DNA of 9,067 nucleotides from Kiritimatiellia bacterium (GCA_028701555.1 JAQVQN010000073.1:1-9067); one strand, 5' to 3'. Positions 1 to 6,129 are shown, numbered from the stretch's first letter. Notes: a model not told the origin generated them from the sequence alone. Made by a program: numbers and translations.

Positions 1-570
1 GGACTTGAACAGCGCCCGCGCCATCGCCTCCAGCGTCGCGTTCATGCGCCGGTTCAACTCGATCTTGTCGTCCAGCGTGCCGAGGATGTGCGCGATGCGT
101 TTCTGCTCGGGGAGGGGCGGGAGAGGCAATCTGAAATTCGGTATGTCTGCGCATTTCAAGCTATCAAAGATAGCACCCACGTTGAGGAAGGTGCCGATCT
201 GCTGCCACCAATCCGGGCCGCTTACAAGCCAACGTAGGAACGGAGGATACACCTTTGTGCCGTCAGCGCGAAGTAAGACGAGATTTTGGCCGAGAGCACA
301 ATCGAGATCAGCAGGGACATAGGCGGTTTCACCTGGGTTACAACGGCGGGATAAAATCACGTCGTGGTGTCTTGGCTTTGCCTTTCGAGTCCATTCAACA
401 TAGTGAGCATGCGATATGCGGCGAGCATCAGCGAGGTCGAGGCGCCCCTCCTTCAGTTGTGGGATTGCGACGTATGGATAGCCACTGTCTGAAGCAGGAG
501 GCGTGCGATGGTCACAGTCGATCAGTGTCACACCTGCATCTTTAAGGCTGATTCTTTTCCACTCACCCAT
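1..570 (-). CDS. hsdS: Type I restriction-modification specificity subunit HsdS (N-terminal part, cut by the window edge)
   Basis: HsdS is the DNA-recognition subunit of type I restriction-modification complexes; it directs HsdM (and HsdR) to a bipartite target. The visible 190 codons hold the first target-recognition domain (about residues 1-150, including GYPYVAIPQLKEGRLDL and ALGQNLVLLR) and then the family's conserved central region starting at LPLPPLPEQKRIAHILGTLD (residues 148-167) and continuing into the helix DDKIELNRRMNATLEAMARA. The frame is open to base 1, so the second recognition domain lies outside the window. The ATG at 570-568 has a good ribosome site (GGGAGG, 7 bases upstream) and overlaps the stop of the upstream 56-aa gene by 8 bases (ATGGGTGA), so the two are probably translationally coupled. 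The family is very clear; the recognised DNA sequence cannot be predicted. Confidence 0.95.
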   Translation of the reverse strand, partial: MGEWKRISLKDAGVTLIDCDHRTPPASDSGYPYVAIPQLKEGRLDLADARRISHAHYVEWTRKAKPRHHDVILSRRCNPGETAYVPADLDCALGQNLVLLRADGTKVYPPFLRWLVSGPDWWQQIGTFLNVGAIFDSLKCADIPNFRLPLPPLPEQKRIAHILGTLDDKIELNRRMNATLEAMARALFKS

Positions 571-733
571 GCCCACCTCCCTGCCCGTCCTCAGCAAGGA
601 AGGTCATGACGAGGCTGAGCATGGTTTCGCGTTCGGCGGGCCGGGATTCGGCGATGCGCTTGGCCGCGTGAGGATTGTGCAAAAAACGCACATTGCTTTG
701 GCCATAAGGCTTTTCTATGAGAAGCGGATTCAC
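563..733 (-). CDS. Small 56-aa protein of unknown function between the regulator gene and hsdS
   Basis: I do not recognise the family. I chose the GTG at 733-731 as start because it overlaps the upstream gene's TGA in the classic GTGA arrangement and has GGTGGGAGG as ribosome site 7 bases before it; an ATG at 748 would place the start inside the upstream gene without a comparable site. The product begins VNPLLIEKPYGQSNVRFLHN, is rich in charged residues, has one likely amphipathic helix (about residues 22-47, including AERETMLSLVMTFLAED) and ends in a Gly/His tail (GQGGGHG). It shows no membrane segment, no cysteine and no signal peptide. Its stop overlaps the hsdS start by 8 bases. The position suggests an accessory protein of the type I locus or a translational coupler for hsdS, but that is inference. 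Confidence 0.6.
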   Translation of the reverse strand: MNPLLIEKPYGQSNVRFLHNPHAAKRIAESRPAERETMLSLVMTFLAEDGQGGGHG

Positions 734-2061
734 GGTAGCACCTCCCACCGTCCGCCCTTGGCTGGGCCGATACGACGGAGTCTGCCTCGCTGCTGTAACT
801 CCCGTATGTTTCGCTCGATTGAGCGCTCGGTCACTCCGATCAAGGCCGACAGTTCCGGAATGGTCTTCGCGTTGTCATCACAAAGAGCAGCGAGTATTTT
901 CCCCGACGTTTTCCCCGACGTTTTCCCCGACGTTTTCCCCGAACTTTCTGGCGTTTTGTCTTGGGCGACGTCAGGCGGACGAACAAACCGGGCAATGAAG
1001 AGGCCCGCCACATCCTCGAACTCGACCTGCGGAGCCTTTTCCAAAATCAGCGGCATGCCGCGCCCCCAGGCCTCGACCAGATGCACGCGGCGCAAGAGGT
1101 CTGCCACGAGCGGATTGCGGCGGCGGGAGATGTGGCCTTGCCGTATCCTTTCCACGGTCAGGCCTTCGGGCAGGCTTCCCGGATTGCGGATTTCCACGCG
1201 GTCCGCGTAGATGGCTACGCGCACCGATTCTGGATCACGCCAGTCGCGGTGGCAAAAGGCGTTGATGACCGCTTCACGCAGGGCCTCGGGAGCGATCTCG
1301 GGCACATCCTCACGGCGGAGGCCGTTCAGCCGCATGCCGATGCGGATATTTTTGAGGATGTATTTCTGCGCCTCCTCAATCAGGCCCAGAATGGTTCCCT
1401 CGAAATCGTGCTGATCCAGGATGGTAGCGCTGGTGGTTCCGGCAAAGACCGCGCAACGCAGTTGGGCGGGCGGCGCTTTGGCGAAAAACAGGGCGGCGGA
1501 TTGAAGTACTGACCCTTCCTTGAAAACCCCGAGTTTTTCCAGAACGTTCTGGACGCCCTCGTTGTCCCAGCTTAAGCCGGCCTGGCTCACGAAAAGTCTG
1601 ATGCGTTTGGCGTCAAGGTCGCGCAACTTGAGCGCAGTGGGCTGGGTGTCGAAACGCAAGGCATCGCGATTTTTCGACAAAATCAATTTTTCGAGCGTCT
1701 TGGCGCTCATCTGCCGGTCTTCGTCCGCAACCCGCATGTAGGCCCTGCCATAGGCGAAATAGGGAGCTTCCCTGCCTGAAAATACGATGTGGATACAGGT
1801 GCCACCGCCGATGGTTTCAACATCAATCTGCGGGTATATCTTGGGTTCGATATGGGCGGCGACCGCCTGCGACACATCCCTCAAGGTTTTTTCGTTGATG
1901 TCGAGACCGACGGGCTGCCCGTCGTTCCGAATGCCGAACCACAGGTCTCCCGCCCCGTGCTTGTTGAGGATGGCCGCAATGGAAACCACGCCTTCTTTGA
2001 GTTCGGAAAGGGTCTTCTTAAACTCGCATGTCTCTGATTCGGCCATAGTGTCAGGCGTCAT
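730..2061 (-). CDS. Schlafen/AlbA_2-domain ATP-binding transcriptional regulator (COG2865-like) inside the hsd operon
   Basis: This 443-aa protein has the three-part layout of the COG2865 family. An AlbA_2/Schlafen-type domain spans about residues 10-130 (ESETCEFKKTLSELKEGVVS, then GTCIHIVFSG and YMRVADEDRQMS). A GHKL-like ATPase region spans about 255-345 (EALREAVINAFCHRDW as the N-box-like motif, then VEIRNPGSLPEGL and GRGMPLIL). A C-terminal winged helix spans about 389-443 (TIPELSALIGVTERSIERNI, ending KGGRWEVLP). A Ser-Gly-Lys-Thr repeat linker joins the last two. Such proteins recur between hsdM and hsdS in type I loci and are thought to be regulators; their exact role is not settled. 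The ATG at 2061 overlaps the hsdM stop by 11 bases and has AAAGGG 7 bases upstream. An internal ATG at 2046 (MAESETCEF) matches many family starts and is the alternative. Family confident; function inferred. Confidence 0.88.
   Translation of the reverse strand: MTPDTMAESETCEFKKTLSELKEGVVSIAAILNKHGAGDLWFGIRNDGQPVGLDINEKTLRDVSQAVAAHIEPKIYPQIDVETIGGGTCIHIVFSGREAPYFAYGRAYMRVADEDRQMSAKTLEKLILSKNRDALRFDTQPTALKLRDLDAKRIRLFVSQAGLSWDNEGVQNVLEKLGVFKEGSVLQSAALFFAKAPPAQLRCAVFAGTTSATILDQHDFEGTILGLIEEAQKYILKNIRIGMRLNGLRREDVPEIAPEALREAVINAFCHRDWRDPESVRVAIYADRVEIRNPGSLPEGLTVERIRQGHISRRRNPLVADLLRRVHLVEAWGRGMPLILEKAPQVEFEDVAGLFIARFVRPPDVAQDKTPESSGKTSGKTSGKTSGKILAALCDDNAKTIPELSALIGVTERSIERNIRELQQRGRLRRIGPAKGGRWEVLP
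897..944. repeat. 12-bp in-frame tandem repeat, four units
   Basis: The unit ttttccccgacg is repeated perfectly three times (897-932), and a fourth copy differs only in its last bases (933-944). On the coding strand each unit encodes Thr-Ser-Gly-Lys, giving residues SGKTSGKTSGKTSGK of the regulator just before its winged helix. Because the unit is a multiple of three, copy-number change would alter linker length without a frameshift. Short Lys/Thr/Ser repeat linkers at this position are common in this protein family, so the repeat probably reflects a flexible, slippage-prone hinge. Confidence 0.95.
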
Positions 2062-2785
2062 ACCCCAGCCCTTTCAAGTTGGCCTTGATGGCTTTCTCCA
2101 GCTTGGCGGACTCGGCAAACTGCAGGTTCAGCTCAGCCACGAGTCTGGTCATCTTTTCGGCAAAGGGTTCTCCATCATCCTCGACCTCCTCGGCGCCGAC
2201 GTAGCAGCCCGGGGTCAACACGTAGCCGTGGCCGGCGATTTCCTTGGTGGTGGCCTTGCGGATCTCGCCTTCGCCGCTCTGGTTGGAGGACATGCTGCCG
2301 TTGGCGAGCACGAAGACGGCTTTGCCGTCGGGCGCGAGGTGGTGGATGAAGTGCTGCACCCAGGCGAAGTTGGCGTTGCCCTTGGGCGGCACGCCGTAGC
2401 GCCACCGCAGGTCATCGTCCTTGCGGAACCAGTCGCTGTCGTTGAACGGCGGGTTCGCCAGCACGTAATCGGCGCGCAGATCCGGGTGCAGGTTCCAACG
2501 GAAGGTGTCGGCGTGCTCGCGGCCTAGATCGGCCTCGAAGCCGCGGATGGCGAGGTTCTTGAGAGCCAGCCTGCGCGTAGTGGCGTTGCTCTCCTGTCCG
2601 TAGACGCTGATGTCGCCGATCCTGCCGCCGTGGGCCACGACGAATTTTTCCGACTGCACGAACATGCCGCCTGAACCGCAGCAGGGATCGTAGACGCGGC
2701 CCTTGTCGGCGGCGAGCCAGAGCTTGGCCTCAAAGCCGAGGCTGGCGGCCGAGGTCTCGGTAGATTTCGTTTTTGTACGGGGCAT
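2051..2785 (-). CDS. hsdM: Miniature type I DNA methyltransferase subunit HsdM with two apparent in-frame internal deletions
   Basis: Full-length HsdM (usually about 480-530 aa) transfers a methyl group from S-adenosylmethionine to adenine within the HsdM2S complex. This copy has 244 aa. It keeps the usual N-terminal start (KTKSTETSAASLGFEAKLWL), the catalytic core with motif I DPCCGSGG (residues 33-40) and motif IV NPPF (111-114), and the C-terminal tail (GYVLTPGCYVGAEEVEDDGE). From knowledge of the family, about 150 residues are missing after AADK (residue 28), including the helical N-domain and the GGQFYTP-type motif X, and about 130 after EIRKA (residue 178), which contribute to the HsdS contact. 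Both joins keep the frame. It is probably inactive alone, or an assembly artefact. The ATG at 2785 matches the family start; a TTG at 2833 would overlap the upstream gene. Its stop overlaps the next start by 11 bases. Confidence 0.85.
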   Translation of the reverse strand: MPRTKTKSTETSAASLGFEAKLWLAADKGRVYDPCCGSGGMFVQSEKFVVAHGGRIGDISVYGQESNATTRRLALKNLAIRGFEADLGREHADTFRWNLHPDLRADYVLANPPFNDSDWFRKDDDLRWRYGVPPKGNANFAWVQHFIHHLAPDGKAVFVLANGSMSSNQSGEGEIRKATTKEIAGHGYVLTPGCYVGAEEVEDDGEPFAEKMTRLVAELNLQFAESAKLEKAIKANLKGLGYDA

Positions 2786-2810
2786 TTCGTATCCGTCGTT
2801 CGCGGGTTCG

Positions 2811-4508
2811 TTATGTATCACCTGGCACTTCAAAACCAGCCTCGCATGGGCGGTTCAAGACCGGCAATTTCATGCCGTCCCAGAGTTCGCCGCGTTCGAG
2901 GGCGGCAAGCATTTCGTCGTTAATGGTCAGAAACTCGGCCACCGGCACCTCGGTGTAGGTTTTAACAGAAAAAACATCATCTGCCCGTCCAAGGAGTCTC
3001 GCTGCGTCGTGGGCTTTGCGCAATGTCTGTTTGGCGCGTTTAATGTCCCCTGTGACTGCGTACGCGATGTGCATAGCCTGCAATCGATTAACGCGAACAG
3101 TTGGCGAGGCATTTGAGTTCTCGCCTCCCTGTTCGAAGAACCCGATTACGTTTTTCCACAGAGAAATGTCGGGAACGCCCTCAGCGCGACGCCGAGCTTC
3201 TGCATAATTGAAATAAAGGCTTGTTAGCCAGGCTGCGGGACTATGTGAAATTTTTTTGTGCGTTTCAATCGCGAGCGCGTAAGCAGCAACAGCGATATCA
3301 GGTTTTAAGGCGGTAAGAGCTACAGACCCCATGTCAGACTTGAGCGACAATAACTGTAATGGTGACAAACGGTTTTTTTCAGATATTGCTGCCTTGCAGA
3401 TTGAGAGTGCGTCATCATAAGCCTTTTCGCTCTGATAGTGCTTTAGAAGCCAGTCGTATGACTTGACGTGAGCGGGATCAATGCTGAGGGCCTTTCGGAC
3501 AGATAAAACAGCGGCATCTCTATCAGTGAGTGCCAGTTGAAGTCGCGACAACAAAAAACAGCCTTCAGCTCTGTCTGAAAAGTCCGCTGCGAGCACCGTC
3601 AACAATTTTCGCATCTTGGCGGCATCGCTGTTTGAAATTGAACTTTCAACTTCTTTCGTTATTAGATCAATACCATTGCGGTTGTAATCAATAAGTTTAT
3701 CTAGGAGAGCTTGATAACCCATTACAAGACTGGACGGAACGGTATTGTCTTGTAAAGCGAACAATTTCTCATGTAACGCGGCTGAGACGGAGTAACCGAT
3801 GAGTGATCCTATTTCGGTGCCTATCGCTTTTCTTGCGGAATCTAATCGTTCTGAGACCAAGTTCTTTTTTTCAGCCGGCATATTGGGAACCGGTGAAGCA
3901 ACATAGTGAATTTGCGGAATGCGACCACTGTTTGACTCTCGCACGGTCTTGGCAACCGCCGCTATGCCCTTTATATTTTGATCGTTCAATCCAAACAACA
4001 TCACAACTAGATCTGGGAGATGCAGAGTGCAAATTCCAGCGACATCAGTGAGCCCCGTCCTCGAATCGACAAGAACATAGTCCGGCTTAAAGTGATTGGC
4101 GATGGCGGCTTTCCAATTCTCAACAAAGGGCACGCCCGCACCGGTATCGTACAATTCGGCCCAGTTAAGGTTGGCTCGTTCGCGGTTATACGAAGCGTTC
4201 TTGGTGCCCGCAGGCATGATCCACAGGTCGCCGGCAGGCGCATCCTTCAAATGGCAGTGGTGAACAAAATGCTCGATTTCCGGAGCCTTTCCAGTGTGCC
4301 GGAATTCGGTCGTATATTCGACTACACCCGGTTTGCCCACGATACAGGCAAACTCTTCAAAGCTGTCAAGCCCCGGGGCTTCCAGATCAAAGTCGATCAA
4401 AACAACGCGGCGACCTTTCTTGACTAACAACGCGGCGATGTTGGAAAGCGCCATAGAACGGCCGACGCCGCCTTTGTAAGAATAGAAAGTTATCCAAAAA
4501 GGTTTCAT
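2811..4508 (-). CDS. ParA/MinD-like P-loop ATPase (KGGVGRS type) fused to a TPR-like helical C-terminus
   Basis: The 565-aa product opens with a deviant Walker A motif, SYKGGVGRSMALSNIA (residues 10-25), followed by VVLIDFDLEAPGL (35-47; D39 and D41 form the A' motif) and a Walker B-like segment, DYVLVDSRTG (143-152). This is the SIMIBI/ParA-MinD layout, but the P-loop lysine is Arg17 (KGGVGRS instead of KGGxGKT), as in a distinct bacterial subfamily. From about residue 295 to the end the protein is helical with TPR-like pairs (AVLSVRKALSIDPAHVKSYD, then KAYDDALSICKAAISE, then GDIKRAKQTLRKAHDAARLL). No membrane segment is visible. It starts two bases after the antitoxin stop (TAACCATG) without a clear ribosome site of its own, so translation is probably coupled. 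In this context it is likely a sensor or regulatory ATPase of a conflict module; a partition role is unlikely, as no ParB-like gene or centromere repeat is seen. Confidence 0.85.
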   Translation of the reverse strand: MKPFWITFYSYKGGVGRSMALSNIAALLVKKGRRVVLIDFDLEAPGLDSFEEFACIVGKPGVVEYTTEFRHTGKAPEIEHFVHHCHLKDAPAGDLWIMPAGTKNASYNRERANLNWAELYDTGAGVPFVENWKAAIANHFKPDYVLVDSRTGLTDVAGICTLHLPDLVVMLFGLNDQNIKGIAAVAKTVRESNSGRIPQIHYVASPVPNMPAEKKNLVSERLDSARKAIGTEIGSLIGYSVSAALHEKLFALQDNTVPSSLVMGYQALLDKLIDYNRNGIDLITKEVESSISNSDAAKMRKLLTVLAADFSDRAEGCFLLSRLQLALTDRDAAVLSVRKALSIDPAHVKSYDWLLKHYQSEKAYDDALSICKAAISEKNRLSPLQLLSLKSDMGSVALTALKPDIAVAAYALAIETHKKISHSPAAWLTSLYFNYAEARRRAEGVPDISLWKNVIGFFEQGGENSNASPTVRVNRLQAMHIAYAVTGDIKRAKQTLRKAHDAARLLGRADDVFSVKTYTEVPVAEFLTINDEMLAALERGELWDGMKLPVLNRPCEAGFEVPGDT

Positions 4509-4510
4509 GG

Positions 4511-5083
4511 TTATTGAAAGACAGAGGAAAATTCACGTGCAGGATTGTAATCTTTTTCAAATACGCTAGCAGGTCTGATGTTACGATAATAATCGGGGAA
4601 ACGATACTCTATCTCATCTCGGGACATAATTTTTGTTGTCGCTTTATCTTTTCTCCACTCACGTTTTTTCAACCAATCGAACGTGGTTTGAAACCGGCCG
4701 AGAATCCGGATGTAGTAACACATGGAGCGGCTGGGGTACTGCGTGCCCTTTTCCCAACGGTGGTAGGTTCTGTCTCCAAGTCCGAGTATTTCACTCATCT
4801 GGGTTTGGTCCACACCAAGGCGCTCGCGTATCTCTTTGAGCTGTGCTGGCGTGAGCTGTTCGGTTTCTTCTGCTATGACCTGCGCAATATAATCGCTAGA
4901 GTCCGGGGGGAAGACCATTTCACCGCAGGAAGAGCACTTTTCGACCCAGACCCCTTTCACGATGATTTCCGGTTCATCCGGTGTCGTTGCCTTATAGTCA
5001 ACCTGACAAGATTTGAATACGCCCTGTGCGCAAAAGGGACACTCTTGGCCAGCCATTGTGTCGGTTGGTTTTGTTTGGCTCAT
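4511..5083 (-). CDS. YgiT/MqsA-type zinc-finger HTH antitoxin-like regulator
   Basis: This 190-aa protein has an N-terminal YgiT-type zinc finger (CPFC at residues 15-18 and CSSC at 50-53, followed by GEMVFPP) and an XRE-type helix-turn-helix at about 80-120 (LKEIRERLGVDQTQMSEILG, then RTYHRWEKGTQYPS). That is the architecture of MqsA-like antitoxins, in which the metal-binding N-domain holds the toxin and the HTH binds the operon's own promoter. It is longer than E. coli MqsA (131 aa) by a basic, aromatic-rich tail from about residue 135 (FDWLKKREWRKDK, FPDYYRNIRP) that I do not recognise. Its ATG overlaps the stop of the upstream gene by 4 bases (ATGA), typical of toxin-antitoxin pairs; AGAGAGAG about 10 bases upstream may be the ribosome site. 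Family confident; the antitoxin role is inferred from the pairing. Confidence 0.87.
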   Translation of the reverse strand: MSQTKPTDTMAGQECPFCAQGVFKSCQVDYKATTPDEPEIIVKGVWVEKCSSCGEMVFPPDSSDYIAQVIAEETEQLTPAQLKEIRERLGVDQTQMSEILGLGDRTYHRWEKGTQYPSRSMCYYIRILGRFQTTFDWLKKREWRKDKATTKIMSRDEIEYRFPDYYRNIRPASVFEKDYNPAREFSSVFQ

Positions 5084-5457
5084 TGCGGTAATCTCTCTCT
5101 TGCGGAAGATGTGTGTTCGTGGGCGTTCAGAATGATAAAGACGGATGGAGTCAGAATCATTTCGACATAGATGTCTTTGCCTTCGAAAAGTGTGACGTTT
5201 GCTTGTAGGTTCAGGGACAATAACTTACCGGGGTTGTCCGGATCAGGTTTGCGAAATACTTTACGACCCTTTTCAATGTGATCTCGCACTGCTTGGCGCA
5301 AGGTTTCAACACCGATTCTCCAGTAGATAACGTTGCCTTGGGCGCTGGCGCCAAGACGAACCTTGTCCCAATCGCAGGCTTGTTTTACCTTTGCGATCTG
5401 GCCCGCGTCGGCTTCCGGCAGAAGCTTTCCGCCCTGTGATGATTGGCATTGTGTCAT
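5080..5457 (-). CDS. Putative toxin partner of the adjacent MqsA-type antitoxin (family not recognised)
   Basis: I do not recognise this 125-aa protein with certainty. It contains a predicted helix VETLRQAVRDHIEKGRKVFR (residues 50-69), a strand SLNLQANVTLF (81-91), and two C-terminal strands, KDIYVEMIL (94-102) and SVFIILNAHEH (105-115), followed by a basic tail (SARERLP). Ending on paired strands is reminiscent of MqsR and DUF4258-type RNase toxins, whose last strands read in a similar pattern, but the similarity is weak and I infer it from pattern only. His113 and His115 in AHEH are candidate functional residues. It is the first gene of the minus-strand run, lies 19 bases downstream of a perfect palindrome, and overlaps the antitoxin by 4 bases: the toxin-first order of mqsRA and higBA. 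No clear ribosome site is visible before its ATG. An alternative is a non-toxic accessory protein. Confidence 0.65.
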   Translation of the reverse strand: MTQCQSSQGGKLLPEADAGQIAKVKQACDWDKVRLGASAQGNVIYWRIGVETLRQAVRDHIEKGRKVFRKPDPDNPGKLLSLNLQANVTLFEGKDIYVEMILTPSVFIILNAHEHTSSARERLPQ

Positions 5458-5476
5458 GATTTATTCAGGCGGTCAA

Positions 5477-5490
5477 GTGCTAATTAGCAC
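5477..5490. promoter_or_regulatory. 14-bp perfect palindrome, probable operator of the toxin-antitoxin operon
   Basis: GTGCTAATTAGCAC reads identically on both strands and lies 20-33 bases upstream of the first gene's ATG, where an autoregulatory antitoxin with an HTH would bind. The flanking DNA is AT-rich (AATAATAATT on the minus strand), and a GATAAT about 5 bases upstream of the palindrome could serve as a -10 element, though I see no convincing -35. Binding by the neighbouring HTH protein is inference. The left half also contains the stop codon of the decayed DUF1848 frame. Confidence 0.65.
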
Positions 5491-5941
5491 AATTATTATT
5501 ATCGGGAGTCTTTGGCGAGCGCAGCTCCAGTCTCATGGTACTCGCTGTTAGCGGCCATCGGAAAATGCACCACCCCTTTACGCGCCGCGCGACACCCGCA
5601 CCCACCTCAAGCATCTCTTCCTTTCCGAACTCGCGCGCGCGTATTCCTGCCCTTTCGAGGTTCCGTGCAACCTTGGCGTAGGCTTTTATGTCGATGAAAC
5701 TGAAGACGAGGCGCGGAGTGTGCGGTACGATCCTTTCGCCGATCCGCTCAATTCGGTCAAGCAACACCCTCGGTGTCAGCGAATCTAACAGAAGAAATGG
5801 GTCGAACCGCCAGACCACGCGGTCGTTTCCGTGTCTGGAAGAGCCGATTCGCTTGGCGAGCTCAATGAACCAGTCCGAGCAGAATGCCGGAACATCTGTC
5901 GAACGGCTGGCGGAGACGATGACTGGAACCTGAGATTCCAC
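5480..5941 (-). pseudogene. Decayed DUF1848 gene (internal deletion and lost C-terminus)
   Basis: The N-terminus VPVIVSASRSTDVPAFCSDWF (residues 5-25), DRVVWRFDPFLLLDSLT (40-56) and RLVFSFIDIKAYAKVARNLE (77-96) are characteristic of DUF1848, a family of unknown function normally about 290-320 aa. Here WFIE joins directly to LAKRIGSS, so roughly 90 residues of the usual N-terminal half are missing in frame. After GVARR (residue 120, near base 5580) the sequence stops resembling the family and ends in DNNNCAN inside the operator palindrome, so the C-terminal third is gone. The family-like reading extends upstream of the GTG at 5941 (KIEILNEDGSK) to an in-frame TAA at 5978-5980 with no ATG, so the original start may also be lost; GTG 5941 has GAGGA 11 bases upstream. 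This is most likely a remnant at the edge of the inserted island. Protein family fairly sure; function unknown. Confidence 0.7.
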
Positions 5942-6038
5942 CTTGCTGCCGTCCTCGTTCAGTATTTCGATCTTTGTTTAGGAAGCCACCGCCACCTCGC
6001 TTGTTAAACCATCGTCCAGGGTAGGTGTAATGCCTTGC

Positions 6039-6068
6039 ATGATACACCCCGATATGCAGTTTTGTGAA
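6039..6068 (-). promoter_or_regulatory. Candidate sigma70 promoter reading toward the DUF1848 remnant
   Basis: On the minus strand TTCACA (6068-6063) is followed after 18 bases by TATCAT (6044-6039), about 60-70 bases before the family-like start of the DUF1848 frame. The match is modest and may be chance. If active it could also feed transcription into the toxin-antitoxin run. Confidence 0.25.
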
Positions 6069-6129
6069 GGGTTTTGGAAGTCGGTTGGGCAATTGGGGGC
6101 GATGCAGTGAAATGAAATCGCACCCTGGC

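Noticed and set aside
897..944. CRISPR-like direct repeats
   Set aside because: The units are 12 bp, directly adjacent with no spacers, and encode a protein linker.
503..1512. Overlapping open frames on the plus strand opposite the regulator gene
   Set aside because: They mirror the regulator's codon pattern in GC-rich DNA and show no family resemblance; the minus-strand frame explains the region.
2783..2833. Upstream TTG start for hsdM at 2833
   Set aside because: It would overlap the end of the ATPase gene, and the family's N-terminus begins at the ATG at 2785.
2811..4508. Plasmid or chromosome partition ParA
   Set aside because: The KGGVGRS P-loop, the TPR-like tail and the lack of a ParB-like gene or centromere-like repeats argue against partition.
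4514..5170. Long open frame of about 218 codons on the plus strand
   Set aside because: It is antisense to the well-supported zinc-finger HTH gene, has no recognisable domain and no ribosome site.
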